The notes: generated by a model from the sequence alone, not told the origin. Numbered from the stretch's first letter, positions 1 to 10,484 are shown. The stretch: DNA of 64,000 bases from Zygaena filipendulae (GCA_907165275.2 OU015649.1:15840001-15904000); one strand, 5' to 3'. Translations and numbers: made by a program.

Positions 1-85
1 GTTTTGAGTTGCAGCCTAGAGCCCTACAAATCTACTTTATAATTAATTATCTAAGTGACTGTAACTTGTTTTGTGTCTGAATTAC

Positions 86-110
86 TAAATAAAATAAAAT
101 AAAATAAAAT
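86..110. repeat. (AAAAT)n microsatellite
   Basis: About five tandem AAAAT units directly abut the truncated left edge of the MITE at 111-281. The array may have grown from an A-rich junction there. Confidence 0.9.
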
Positions 111-281
111 CAGGGACTTTCAGTAAATTAATGTTAATTGGCATTTAATGAGATGTAACTTAATTAGTTAAATGCCAATTAACATTAATTTATTAAACTT
201 GTCTGATTGCGGCAGTTTTGTTTTAAAAATCTATACTTAACTAAGTAATCATTAAAGTCGACTCTGAGTGCGGCGGTTAGT
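111..281 (+). mobile_element. Palindromic MITE, left arm truncated (copy 1 of CGGCCGCACTC family)
   Basis: The right half matches the complete copy at 61845-62090: the ATTAATTGGCATTTAATGAG centre with its inverted partner, then GCGGCAGTTTTGTTTTAAAA and the terminal block AAGTCGACTCTGAGTGCGG. The left terminal block is missing, so only the right terminal repeat and the central palindrome remain. The element is non-coding. Superfamily is unknown because no clean target duplication is visible. Confidence 0.8.
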
Positions 282-999
282 CTCTATGTACTGTAGTCTT
301 GGTCTGGAGACAAACATTGTTAATAAGTCTTTATGCACTAAGAAAAAGTTTTTGGAAATTCAATCCCAGAGCGATTAAAGCGTCAAACATGTTAAAAATC
401 GTTAGCAACGCCTAGTTTCAGATAATTTTCAAAAAATTGTGTTAAAAAAAATGCTTCCACCTGAATCACAAATTGGTATCAAAACAAGATAAAAAAAAAA
501 ATCAGCGAATCGTCAAGATCAGTTTTTAGTTATGAATGGCCAACACGGCCAAAGGCGGAATCGGACAATCTTTTCATAACAGGGAAAGGGGTACCGTTTC
601 TTCAGCAGTTGTAAAAGTTCCCGCGGTAATGAAGATGGATGTTGGGAGTGTGATCATTCGCAGACGTCCCCCCTGCACCCCCACGGGAATGCCCCCGCCG
701 TGCCCCCGCGGTGTCCCTCGTACACCCTCATTTTGCTGAGAAACAATCGCCGCCATGATTTGATGGATTGCCGTTCGGATTACGTAGTGATAGCTCGAGG
801 TAAACCTAATTAATTATGCTCCACGACAAAACGCCCGCGCGAGACGTCGCCTGCGCCGCGTGTTCTTTCTTTGAAATTAATTTAGAGAGTAAACAACGTG
901 TTTTCCGGCCAGCGTTGTGATTGATGCCCGATGCTTCTGGAAGGTAGATTTTAACGGAGACTGTATCCAATTTGAATATTTGAACCTTGATACGGGAAT
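282..999. other. Single-copy non-coding stretch with a GC-rich core
   Basis: No repeat of any family in this window is seen here. Bases 536-760 are unusual for being open on both strands (separate entry). Bases 820-900 are CpG-rich (CGCCCGCGCGAGACGTCGCC) beside AATTAATTA homeodomain-type sites, the look of a conserved regulatory element in an insect gene desert or intron. No promoter or exon can be supported. Confidence 0.4.
536..756. other. Unrecognised segment open on both strands
   Basis: The + strand is open for 67 codons (536-739) and the - strand for 60 codons (756-574) over the same bases. Base composition is much more balanced than the flanks, and the second half is rich in CCCCC/CCCCG. 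A plausible acceptor (TTTCTTCAG) lies at about 597-605 on +. The translation is not recognised on either strand. It could be an exon, a conserved non-coding element, or chance; dual openness in GC-rich DNA is not strong evidence alone. Confidence 0.25.
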
Positions 1000-1335
1000 A
1001 GGGTAGTTTTCGGGGTATGAAAATCAAAATTCTATTTGGTCCGTCAGTTAGATAATAAAAAAGTAATAGACGTTTTGTATTTTTTGCTTTTTCAAATTAT
1101 TGAATATAATTATGTTAAGATGAAATGCATTAAAATTTTGGAGTGGGGGCTCTTGAGGTTATAACGTGCTATAAACTGTATCACGGAGTGACGTCACGCG
1201 ACATTTCGACTTAATGTAGGTATGTCCGTTATTTTTTCTTTACGTAAAAAATAAAAAAAAAATATGTGTCCAATATTTTTTATTAATCTACAAGACGGAC
1301 AGCTATTTAGCTAAAATTTGGTTGATAAGACCATT
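1000..1335 (-). mobile_element. CRE-bearing MITE, diverged copy (GGGATGTTGACTA family, copy 1)
   Basis: It aligns along its whole length with the copies at 7828, 15309, 41384 and 44742: GAAAATCAAAATTCTA near the left end, TTTACGTAAAAAATAAA and TATTAATCTACAAGACGGAC near the right. This is the most decayed copy. Its terminal repeats are barely recognisable and it keeps only one of the two CRE octamers (TGACGTCA at 1189-1196). Probably the oldest insertion of the family here. Confidence 0.8.
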
Positions 1336-2390
1336 CTATTTGATGCTCAACCACTTGTATTGTTCTTTGACTTCTATGGTCGTATCTACATCTAGGAAAT
1401 ACACATAGTGAAATTTTCTCTTTGAAAATCATAAAATAGATATAAAACGTGGACGGAAAACAAAAAATATAGAACTAGCGCCGGAGCTCTCGGTATCCAT
1501 CAATGACGCGATGACGAATTCTCACCGCACAAAATTCGGGCGATATTTTCGCAGGACTTGTTTTTTTCCGTAGCTCAGTCAGGTTCTAACAGATCGATGA
1601 TAAAAAATACATCTACACTTTCTGCAAATAGTTCCCTATAAAAATTTGAACGAAAATTAAAAAATATGCTATTTCGGTGTGAAAATATCTAAAATGAAAC
1701 TATCTTGGTTCGGTTCTTGTGAAATTCGGAATTTCAGAAAGAACTCTTTGAATCAACATGATAGTACCCTATCTCCTACTTCAAGATCTAAACCACCCTT
1801 AACTTTACACTAAATTGAATTGAAAAACTTTATTTGACATGGCGTCCTGCGGTTTCACCCACCTAAATTCGAGTATTCCAGCAGTAACTTTTTGTCACGA
1901 TGTAAAAATTGTCACTCAGGGAAGACCTCCAGAGATTATCCCCAAGTCCAAACTTACAAACTTTTCCTCTTCACTCAAGCGTTGCGCCGTCTAGGCAGGG
2001 TACACGACACGGGGCGACAAGCGCGGCGAGAGCGCCGAGCGCAAGCGAGCGGAGTGAGCGATCACTTTGACACGCCGACAGCCAACGCACACCACGCGCA
2101 ATTAAAAGCGTCACATGTCCAACGCGGTTCATGTCAACCTGGTCCGGCAAACACATTTGTAACTGATACGAATTGTTTATTTATATAGTGATAAATCTCG
2201 TTATATTGCCTCCGTAGCTCACAACAGGATCAAAGATTTAATGTCGCTTGTAAATTCGCTCGCAGTCGCCAAACATTTTCCACATGGCTTATATTGTGAG
2301 GAAGGTTTTCCTTGAGAACATTACCGACTGTCTAAGCATGAGATCTGGTGCCGGGAGACATTTGGGAAACAGAAATATAGTTAATAATAA
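1336..2390. other. Mostly single-copy; Helitron scrap and CpG-rich island
   Basis: Bases 1336-1840 are AT-rich and featureless. Bases 1845-1872 hold a short Helitron 3' end scrap (CTGCGGTTTCACCCACC, minus orientation). Bases 1975-2150 form a CpG-rich island with repeated GAGCG/GCGAGC words, bordered by AT-rich DNA, a candidate regulatory island. The rest shows nothing definable. Confidence 0.45.
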
Positions 2391-2655
2391 TAATAATCCA
2401 CTTCACAACACACAGATCTACTTGATCCCACACTAAGCTATAAGCTAATGTCGTGGAAACCAAGCAACACGTGGTATATACTATACATATTATTACATAT
2501 ATATTGTACTATAGATACATATATATATATACACACCCAGACTGGAAAATGGAACACTGTGTTCATCACACAAAGTCCACCTCCACCGGGAATCGAACCC
2601 GGAACCCCTTGATTAGCGGGCAGGCACGGTGACCATTGCGCCAATCGGGTCGTCA
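2391..2655 (-). mobile_element. tRNA-derived SINE, full length (family S1)
   Basis: Read on the minus strand it starts with a pol III-type promoter: A box TGGCGCAATGG, then B box GGGTTCGATTCCC about 35 bases on. A SINE-specific body follows (TTCCATTTTCCAGTCTGGGTG, shared with other copies) and it ends in an (ATT)n tail at 2391-2408. Copies recur at 5442-5634, 13783-14052 and as a 3' scrap at 21300-21335. It is non-coding and would rely on a LINE for movement. Confidence 0.9.
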
Positions 2656-2865
2656 AGTTGGTTATAGTTATAGTGAAACGTCAGTTTTCGGAAACAATTT
2701 GACAATCTTTTATTGTTGACGTTATAGAAAACTGGGGAACTTACATTCTTGTCACATGATCATGAAAAATCGTGCAATCAGACGTCCGATTTGACATGAC
2801 CACGCGACATGAGGATAAGTCCCTGAGTTTTCTATACCGATAACGATTTTTGCTAACTTTTGCTT

Positions 2866-3315
2866 AGGGGGCAGATTTGATCTGGGGGCACGGTAGTGCC
2901 CCCGCCAAGACGAGCCAGCAAAGCGCAAGGGCACTACCTATCTTTTCTCGAAGCGCTTCGTCGTTTTTTTGAACCCTTGTAACTTGGGTCTGGATTATAC
3001 CAGATAAACAAAATTTTCGGAATATGTTGTCAATAGCAGACTTATTAAATTTATAAAGTTTTAATTGCATAGCTCCCATCCTTTACATTTTATTGATATC
3101 TAAAAAACCCCGATTTCGTCACTGACTCACTGATGATCATCAAAATTCTTAGGGTACTTCCTTATGTCCTAGAAAGCTGAAATTTGGTATGTAAGCTAGT
3201 ATTAGTAAACAAACAACAAAAAAATTATAAAACTTGTAACTTTTATCTCTCAACCCCTTAAATTAGGGGATGGAAGTTTGAAACTTCTGAAATTTTGACT
3301 TACAAAAATAAATGA
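2866..3315. repeat. Unclassified interspersed repeat with a strong hairpin
   Basis: From memory this resembles a repeat widespread in moth and butterfly genomes (GGCACGGTAGTGCCCCCGCC followed by the GAAAGCTGAAATTTGG motif). No second copy is in this window, so the call is tentative. Bases 2884-2903 form a perfect 8-bp stem (GGGGGCAC / GTGCCCCC) with a GGTA loop, and CGAAGCGCTTCG near 2949 is a 12-bp palindrome. The following 410-bp MITE may interrupt it. Confidence 0.45.
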
Positions 3316-3725
3316 AATCCCAACAAAAACATTTTCATGTAAAATGTTGCCAAGACGAGACCATATACCAGCACTTTCAAAAAGTTATCAGATCTTATGT
3401 AGAGCCAAGCTTCTAACTCTACAAGGTCTAACTTCACAAACTCTACACCTTAGCCAAAATATGTGGCTTGGCCGTTTCGTTACTACAAAGAACTATTATT
3501 ATATAACAGAAAAGTAATGAAAAATGGACCAATTTTTCACCGTAGGCCCATGTGAATGTAGCGAAATGGCCAAGCCACATATTTTGGCTAAGGTGTAGAG
3601 TTTGTGAAGTTAGACCTTGTAGAGTTAGAAGCTTGGCTCTACATAAGATCTGATAACTTTTTGAAAGTGCTGGTATATGGTCTCGTCTTGGCAACATTTT
3701 ACATGAAAATGTTTTTGTTGGGATT
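3316..3725. mobile_element. Long-arm palindromic MITE, 168-bp inverted repeats
   Basis: The left arm (3316-3483) and right arm (3558-3725) are nearly perfect reverse complements. Each starts AATCCCAACAAAAACATTTT at the outer end and finishes near GGCCAAGCCACATATTTTGG. The 74-bp spacer is unrelated. There is no coding capacity. The high identity of the arms suggests a fairly recent insertion, or that the DNA folds and is gene-converted. No clear target duplication is seen, so the parent family is unknown. Confidence 0.92.
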
Positions 3726-3825
3726 ACTTTATTCAAAATAAGTTTCTTGTCGTTGATATTAAAAGGCGAATGAATTTAGAAAAAAGCATCATAATAATGG
3801 CTTTTATACAGCTCTGAATAAACTT

Positions 3826-4110
3826 TAAATGGTTAGTCTAGCGAGCCATAATTATCTGCAATAAAAGAAACTGGATTCAAGAATGCGTTAAGTGGCCATA
3901 TAGGTATAGTTAACGTGCGCCCGGCACGCGACGCCACGCCACGTCGCGCCGCCCCACGTGTCACCTGCGGGCTGTGAACACGCGGCCTTCCATTGCGCTC
4001 CGTTTGTTCGCAATTACAGGGACAGTAATTAAACGTCATCGGCGATTCACTAATTGCCATTATGTAAGTGGACAGCGGCCGTCAGCACGGATTTATTGGT
4101 ACCGTCCACC
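3826..4110. promoter_or_regulatory. Candidate cis-regulatory island
   Basis: This non-repetitive segment mixes CpG-rich sequence with homeodomain-like cores (ATAATTA, ACAGTAATTAAAC, CACTAATTGCC) and adjoining E boxes CACGTG and CACCTG near 3955. Dense transcription-factor motifs in otherwise AT-rich intronic DNA are typical of insect enhancers. This is inference from composition only. Confidence 0.35.
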
Positions 4111-4834
4111 GTTACTGTAGTGTATGATGTCACAAGGCAATTACCGTTACTTTATTTATATAATATATGCATACCATACCAATATTGTATTTTATTTGAA
4201 TACTTTTAGATTTTGTGGTTATTATATTAACCGAAAAACAACTTCTGAAACTGTTACTTACCTATAAGTAAATTAATCTCGATGTCCCTAGACACGGGGC
4301 TCACTGCAATGAACTTCAACTAGACGCAACTTCTGAATGACTGATGATTGTATCGTTCCATCATTACAATCACCCTGACAGCCGCACCCCTTCCTGTCTC
4401 CTCCAGTCTCCGCCACCTGGCCCCTTGACAAACGGCTCTCATTACACGAACAAACCCCGCCGCTTTAAATGTCTTAGCGGGAGCTCCGAGGTAATGTATT
4501 CAATCAATTTGAATGTTCAATCACTTGAGAGAACCGGGGATGGAGTCGAAGCAAAAAAACTCGACTGAGTTAGACTTAAAATAGCGTTTTGAGGGTGACT
4601 CAACGTTTTACTATATTATGTTAACAAGCAAGAGATTTGACCTGATGTTAAGTGACATTGTAGTTGAAGATGTTTTTCTCTTTTTTGTGTAATGTATACG
4701 TATGTTGTAATTCTCCGTGTGTTGTGTCAAATAAAGTTCTTTAAATTTCAATTTCAACACACCAAGTTTGGAATTGGAACTACCTTTCAAGCACTTTGTT
4801 GTTTCCCATGATTTCAGCCGTATGGCATTTATGT
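4111..4834. other. Intergenic or intronic sequence, retroelement-like tail
   Basis: Mostly single-copy. Bases 4690-4757 (TGTTGTGTCAAATAAAGTTC then T/A-rich) look like the 3' end of a retroposed sequence with an AATAAA signal, but no coding part precedes it. Confidence 0.3.
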
Positions 4835-5012
4835 AATACTAATTTTTCGCAATAATTTCGGATTTCCCACGGGATAAAAGCATCCTACGCCTTTTTCTGT
4901 ACTTCTGACAACGTGTATGCAAAATTTCATTATGATCAGTTGAGCCGTTAAGGCGTAAAAGCGTAAAAAACAAACAAACAAACTCACTTTTGTATCTTTT
5001 TGTAAGGATTTG
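4835..5012 (-). mobile_element. Helitron-like element, decayed copy
   Basis: In minus orientation it keeps the family core: GACAACGTGTATGCAAAATT, then TGATCAGTTGAGCCGTTAAG and a run of CAAACAAACAAACTCAC. The CTAG end and the AATATTAGTAGGA end have both mutated. Confidence 0.8.
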
Positions 5013-5410
5013 CCCTCTCAAGGTATGAATTTTGTAAAATCCTTTTGTTATTGGTTACCCAAATACCTGTATCACGTTGAACCTAGTATCTCAACATTGA
5101 ACTCATCAGTCAGTTGACTGCCGGCGGATGTCGGCGCTGACTACCCTACAATGGACAGTATCAAATAAAGCAAGTACCCTGACAGTTTGTAAGGACGTCA
5201 AAATAGAAACCGTTTGATAAATTCAATCTTGAAGCTCGGGATTCCAACCCATTGCGCGTCAAAATTACTCTTACTCTTTGCCGTTTGACGTTTTGAATGC
5301 CGATGGTTGCACTTTTTGTTTGCCTGTAATTGGGTAAATACTCTAACATGTTAAATACCTGTTGTATAAATTTTTACCTATTGTATAGTATTGTACCTGT
5401 TGGCAAACCT
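5013..5410. other. Single-copy stretch, nothing definable
   Basis: No repeat, RNA gene or supportable exon is seen. A short open frame on the minus strand (5161-5349) has no coding hallmarks. The last 50 bases lead into an (AAAAT)n array at 5411-5438. Confidence 0.5.
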
Positions 5411-5438
5411 AATAAATAAAATAAAATAAAATAAATAT
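5411..5438. repeat. (AAAAT)n microsatellite
   Basis: AATAAATAAAATAAAATAAA-type array. It lies just upstream of the tail of the truncated SINE and is likely derived from retroposon tail sequence. Confidence 0.85.
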
Positions 5439-5441
5439 CTA

Positions 5442-5634
5442 TAATAATAATAATCCACATCACAACACACAGATCTACTTGATCTCACGCTAAGCTATGA
5501 GCTTGTGTCGTGTAAACGTGGTATATTCTATATATTATTACATATAATATATTATACTGTAGATATATTTATAGATGCCCAGACTGGAAAATGGAAACCT
5601 GTATTCATCACACAAAATCCACCCCCACCCGGAA
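5442..5634 (-). mobile_element. SINE S1, head truncated
   Basis: It shares the body and (ATT)n-side tail with the copy at 2391-2655 (ACACACAGATCTACTTGATC, then CCCAGACTGGAAAATGGAA). It stops inside CACCCCCACCCGGAAC, so the B and A boxes are missing: a 5'-truncated insertion, as expected for retroposition. Confidence 0.88.
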
Positions 5635-5795
5635 CAATTACCAGCAGTATCATACCTATTTCCGGTTTCCAGTAGCGTTATTTTTAGGAGTATTGGCAGC
5701 AAAGTTACTCCGAATATGTTTATATACGTATTTTATTGCTTGGTTTGAAATATAAAAAGAAAAAAATATATATTCAATACCTGAAATAGAACTTG

Positions 5796-5970
5796 TTATT
5801 ATAAATGTCAATGTGAGTTTAATTGCTTGTTACGCTTTTATAACCTAGCTACTTAACTGATCATCATAAAATTTTTCGGAGGTACAGAAAAGGACATAGG
5901 CCATTTTTTAACCCGGAATTCCCGCGACAACTCCGAAAATAACGCGTGTGAAACCGCCGGGAACCGCTAG
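5796..5970 (+). mobile_element. Helitron-like element, nearly complete
   Basis: It begins TTATTATAAATGTCAATGTG and ends GAAACCGCCGGGAACCGCTAG followed by T. It contains the pre-terminal GTGAAACC hairpin region and the GTACAGAAAAGGACATAGG core. The 3' CTAG is intact; the 5' TC is not clear. Confidence 0.85.
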
Positions 5971-7668
5971 TTGATGTATAACTTTGAAACCACGTGATCT
6001 ATTGCAGATCCCCCACACAGTTTCGAGACGTGACGTCATAGAACGGGTCGAGGACCCATCCACCCACATCGCGTATCTCTGCGATAAAGAGCTCTTGTAA
6101 CACAATTGCAATAGTTCTAAAGCCTTGCAAAGTTACGGCCGGAGTTGTCAGCACTCAATAGTGCGTTCCCGGTCGAACTTGGACCCCCAAAGTCGACTCG
6201 CCGACCTCGTTATCATACTAATGGACTCTTCGAATGTTGGTTGTGCATCGGATGTACAGTCAGCCACCAAATATTTTTTAGTAACTCTTGTAGCCTGTGA
6301 CTTGGTATACATACTATGAAGGTTTTAGCTCATGCCTACGAATTTTAATAGGAATACTCGTGGAGATAGTGAGATTCTTTTCAAAGAAGGTGCCTGTTTG
6401 TCAAACGTTTAATAAGATTCCTCTGACGGGCTTAGAGCGCTCGTGGATTCCAAGTATAGAACACCCAGTCGTTTTTATTTTGGCAGCGAGACCTTAAATA
6501 TCTTTAAATGAAATATTTTTTTATGTAAATTTATTGAATTGTTGAAGTGCTCGCAAAACAAAGGTGGCCTGAAAAAAAAAAGACCAAAAGATTAGCACGC
6601 TTAAGTTTTCTGACAATGTGAGTGTCGACTGTATACTTTTATCAGTGACTGTACTCTACTCTGGACTGGCGGAGACTCTAGAAGCTCTGCAGCAATTGCT
6701 TTCGCCAGAGATGTTGGTACCGTTCCGTCACTGGCCCTCCAAGATGTCTCCCCGTGTTATTTAGCCACCGTAATATTGTTAGTGACTGTACAAAACACAG
6801 ACCCAATGGCGCTTTAATGGAACTAACCAAACTTCAATTAATTGTTTGATGCACTTTGGAATTAGGAAGAATTTATACTATAGAATTTATACTTCGGCCA
6901 AGTATTTCAAATTGCAATATTCCTCGTATTGATTGGAAATTCCATCAGATTCTCAACATATTAATTCGAAATTTATCTCCTCAGTCATCATTCTGTTGTG
7001 ATATTGTGATAGAACTTGAAACTCGAAAACATATTGAATGTTCTATTTATAACGTATCTGGAATTGACCGGAAAGTTGACCAAAAACCCAATGAATCATT
7101 CAAGCCACATTAAATTACATTGCCACATTTGTTACTAAATTGAACACCAATAATTGATGATATGATACGAGCCAAATTGCCAATTGATTTGTGTTTGATT
7201 GACATGTGTCCTATGATGGCTTGCTTGTGATGGATGTGGATGCAGAGATGCTGAGTATATGGGTTCTCTGCGGTTTCGGTGTCCGATATCCTTTTATGTA
7301 CCTCTGACAACATGTCTGTTTCCAAAGTTTCATGATCGGTCAAGTACTTTAAGCGTTTAAGTACAAACAAATTTAAATTCACATTTAAATTATTAAGGAT
7401 GGTATGCACAGTTCTGCGTAATGTTATTGGCTAGATACAGCGTCTCCTACGATCGTAAGTCGTGGCTTATGGTGTGTGTGGTTCTCGCTTAAGAGTTCAG
7501 CCTCTTTGGCCAGTCGACAATTTATGATCGTCGACGCATAAAAACCTAAGGAACTCATCGTCGTGTGACATGGTCACGAAAAATTGAACTCTGGGAAATT
7601 TTTCGCGATCACGTGACAGGACGATTTGTGTGCAAGTGTGTGTAACGTGTCGTGTCGTGTTGTTGCAG
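5971..7668. other. Unique sequence upstream of the Ig exon
   Basis: Bases 5990-6215 are a GC-balanced island with a CRE octamer (TGACGTCA, 6031-6038) and E box CACGTG near 5991, a candidate regulatory element. Bases 7290-7350 hold a decayed Helitron core (CCTCTGACAACATGTCTG). Bases 7560-7668 lead into the acceptor of the exon at 7669 and are presumably intron. No signal-peptide exon could be recognised. Confidence 0.4.
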
Positions 7669-7804
7669 CGGGGGTGCGCACCGTGGACGTGCAGGCGGTG
7701 GAGGGGATGGTGGCGCAGTTCCCCTGCGACCTCGGCACCGCCGCCAACGACAAGGTCTACATGGTGTTCTGGTTCCGGGACGACGCCGGGATACCGCTAT
7801 ACAG
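7669..7804 (+). CDS. Internal exon: first half of a Sidestep-family Ig V domain
   Basis: Single internal coding exon of 136 nt. It is flanked by an acceptor (GTTGTTGCAG) and a donor (CAG|GTAATT). It enters with two bases of a split codon and leaves with AG, so the next exon supplies the third base. The 44 codons read as the start of an immunoglobulin V domain: an acidic-glutamate strand A, the B-strand cysteine in AQFPCDL, and the C-strand tryptophan in VYMVFWFRDDAGIPLY. The W-F-R-D-D-x-G-x-P-L-Y pattern is characteristic of the insect Sidestep (Side) family, membrane Ig proteins that bind Beaten-path receptors in axon guidance and synaptic partner choice. High GC and third-position GC/C bias contrast with the AT-rich flanks. 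The second half of the domain was not found. Which Side paralogue it is cannot be told. Confidence 0.87.
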
Positions 7805-7827
7805 GTAATTGTCATCATCGTCATCAT

Positions 7828-8145
7828 GAGGATGTGGACTAGGTACTTTTGAAAATCAAAATTCGAATTAGACCGTCAGTTAGAAAATAAAAAAAACAAT
7901 AGACACGTATTTTTTGGTTTGTCAAATAAATTAAATATACAGAGATAAAGCGCATTAAAGTTTAGGGTGAGGGGGTTGTGACGTCACTAACCGCCAAACA
8001 AACTCTCCGTCAAGTGACGTAACGCGAAATTTCAACTCAATGTATCTCCGTTTCTTTTTTGATTACGTAAAAAAAGAAAAAATACGTGTCCAATAGTTTT
8101 TATTAATCTACAAGGCGGACAAAAAAAAAATTAGTCAACATGCCC
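7828..8145 (-). mobile_element. CRE-bearing MITE (copy 2), 23 bp behind the Ig exon donor
   Basis: The ends read GAGGATGTGGACTA on the left and TTAGTCAACATGCCC on the right, an imperfect terminal inverted repeat. Internally it carries TGACGTCA at 7979-7986 and a degenerate partner TGACGTAA at 8015-8022, flanked by the family hallmarks TACGTAAAAAAAGAAAAAAT and ATTAATCTACAAGGCGGAC. It lies only 23 bp into the intron downstream of the Ig exon. Confidence 0.92.
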
Positions 8146-8312
8146 ATTATCAGTCGAAAGACGTCCACTGCTGGACATGGGCCCAAGGATCGCCACAACG
8201 AGCGGTTCCGCGCTTCCCGCATCTGATAGCGTCCAGCGCCCTGCACCAAGTCATCGCGGTCCATCTTGTAGTGGGCCTACCCACGCCGTGTCTTCCGGCT
8301 CGTAATAATAAT
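8146..8312 (-). mobile_element. LINE fragment: C-terminus of an RTE-like reverse transcriptase ORF
   Basis: On the minus strand a broken frame reads RKTRRG...DDLVQ...GR, then REARNRSLWRSLG and a VDVF end in the other frame. This resembles the C-terminal tail R-x-R-R-G-R-P-x-T-R-W-x-D-D-L...W-x-x-x-A-x-D-R-x-x-W-R-x-L-G-E-A of RTE-type LINE proteins common in Lepidoptera. A stop and at least one frameshift are present and only the last 50 or so codons remain: a 5'-truncated dead copy. Family is recalled, not searched. Confidence 0.7.
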
Positions 8313-8791
8313 CGATTGATAATAATAATAATTTATTAATAACAAACAAAACACAACAGATGATCAATTAGAAACTACATACTATACATAGCCACATCAC
8401 GTCTATAATTAAAAAAAAAAACAAGGCACTGGGGATAATCCTATATCTTTTTTCCTGAAGATTTTGGGACGAGATAAATTGATGAATGCTGAATTAGATA
8501 GAGGAGTAAAGAATATTAATAATAATCTATATATATATTGTAAACATTTATATACAGGTAATTACGGTGTTGTTCTGAACATTAAAGTCTTGGAGCGGCG
8601 GTTTTTCATGTACGCATCAAAATTTTAAGTGTCCCAACTGGTCTAGTATACAGTTATACAACAAGAGCTCTTAAAATTTTGCAGTCCATAAACCTAAGTT
8701 TTAAACCGTACAAGAAGTTAAAAAACAAAAAGAAGAAAAAACTAATAGGTAATCAACCACCTCGTCTAACCGTCGTCATAAAATCGTCACC
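8313..8791. other. AT-rich sequence, remnant of retroelement tails
   Basis: (AAT)n runs at 8304-8340 probably belong to the tail of the adjacent LINE fragment. The rest is AT-rich. Bases 8700-8791 may be the badly decayed left arm of the next MITE (GAAGTTAAAAAACAAAAAG). Confidence 0.45.
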
Positions 8792-8942
8792 GAATTCAAA
8801 TCGATCAGTGGTAGCACAAACCAATAATAATATGACGTGTTTTTTTCTTTTAGATTAAATTGGTATTTTGTTATTTTTAGCTTTTTATTTTTGACTTAGT
8901 TTTGTGTTTTCGGAAGTCGGTTTTAATTTTTTTGTTAAAAAT
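8792..8942. mobile_element. Long-arm MITE (AAAACCGACTTCC family), one arm only
   Basis: This equals the right arm of the complete element at 49304-49706: GTCACCGAATTCAAATCGAT, GTGGTAGCACAAACCAATAA, TTAGCTTTTTATTTTTGAC and the terminal GGAAGTCGGTTTTAATTTTT. The opposite arm is unrecognisable, so it is solo or highly decayed. Confidence 0.85.
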
Positions 8943-9420
8943 TTGTTGCTATCAAACCATCACATCATATTGTATGTGTATAAATAGTAATAATTAATAT
9001 GGGCACCGTCAAAAAACTTAGAAGTTCATAAAAGCTCATTAAAGCTCTTATATTGTAAGGGGTATTTAAGGTTTCAGAAATTGAAATAGAATTTCTTTGG
9101 CGAACGAAAATTCAATGAGGCAGTTGCCATTTTGTCGTACCAATAATAATTTATTTAATTTATTCAGTTTGCTTTGCTTGAGTCTATGTATATTTAAATT
9201 TAGCTTTAGCGTCGTCGCATCGCATCTGAAGAAACGAGCATGGCTGGCGTTATATTGTAATATAATTAATTAATTCATAGCGCGGCTCTTTCTGGGGCGG
9301 AGTGGAGCTGGGGCCTAGCAGGGCCTGGCGGGGCCTAGTGGGGCCACGCGGTGCAGCGACCGGTTACACTCCGCTCGAACGAGTGCACTCCGCCTAATTA
9401 ATGTACGAACGACGTTAACA
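8943..9420. promoter_or_regulatory. Candidate regulatory island with GGGGCCTAG minisatellite
   Basis: Bases 9195-9420 are non-repetitive with TAATTAATTAATT and CTAATTAATG homeodomain-type sites around a GC-rich core. Within it 9308-9345 is a short tandem array of roughly 10-bp GGGGCCTAGY/GGGCCTGGC units, possibly G-quadruplex-prone. Bases 8943-9194 show nothing definable. Confidence 0.35.
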
Positions 9421-10484
9421 ACTGTAATATTGGGTGTAATAGAGGGACAGTTATGTGTAGTAAATTTGGATTTCATCCGGTCATATTTGGTGACAGAGAA
9501 ATTCTTAGTGATTTATTTTAACTGTTATAATAACGGAAATGCTGTACTTTATTGTACAGGCTCGCCTGTGTGCCATGTGGTGCGTTTTTTATATGCGAAA
9601 AGAATAACAAATCATCTCTTATACTTTCTTTATTGTATACACACAGTAGAAAAACATATTTACAAAACATAGAAACATAAATCCGTATAATTTGGCGACC
9701 TATATTGCTAAAAGCAATCTCCATATAGGCAGCCTAAGGTATAATATTATATTCTTAAACTACAACCTACGTTTAAATTATATATTCGTAATACGGCGAA
9801 CTTTTCTCGTACTAACTCATACTCAACTAACATACAATGCTTTGATAGCTTTGTTTTGATCTGACAGATAAATTTGACAAACAAATAAACTGACTCATTC
9901 ACTGACTAACGATGTAAGGCTCAAGCAAACGTTTAGATCTATAATAAGTTTAAAAGTAATAAAAAAAAACTTTTGTTCTTTAAATTTGCTTTTATTTTAA
10001 TGGGCTAAAAAGTATAAACCATGCATTGTCATCCAAACTAAATTTAAAGGTACATAAAATTTTAGCTCAATCGGTTGAAGCTTCAAAATTGAATTGCAAG
10101 ATTCCTCCCGAACAAAATTGAAATAGTTACATACATTGCAAGTTAAATAAAAGCTTTTAAAAATTAGTAAGCGTAATAGTTTGTATACGTAATAGTATCG
10201 GGAAAAATCTATGTATCGGTTAAATATGTAAATTGAAATCTAAAGTTACGCTGATGGTTGCAGTGTACTGAATATTTAAAAAATGAAAATATTCTGTAAA
10301 ATTTAATGCTATCAATTATTTATGTAAGTACAAAACTAATACCAATAAAAACGTATCGGAAAAAACGTTTTTAAATGGAAAGGAGATTGACAGGGTATGG
10401 ACCAAATGATGCCCAGGAGTGGGACTACCTTGACTGAGTTCCTTGCATTTTTTTATGTTGAAAAAAATTTTTTTTTTCAAAATC
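9421..10484. other. AT-rich sequence; probable interspersed repeat remnant
   Basis: Bases 9950-10170 contain TTTTAGCTCAATCGGTTGAAG and GTTAAATAAAAGCTTTTAAAA, motifs recalled from repeats common in moth genomes, but no second full copy is in the window. The remainder is AT-rich with no exon or RNA gene. Confidence 0.35.

Noticed and set aside
2600..2655. tRNA gene (B box GGGTTCGATTCCC)
   Set aside because: The flanks do not form a cloverleaf; the same sequence recurs with a SINE body and (ATT)n tail at other loci.
7626..7668. Extension of the Ig exon upstream to a start codon
   Set aside because: The open frame continues upstream, but TTGTTGCAG at 7660-7668 is a strong acceptor, the upstream codons have no signal-peptide character, and no ATG exists in that frame.
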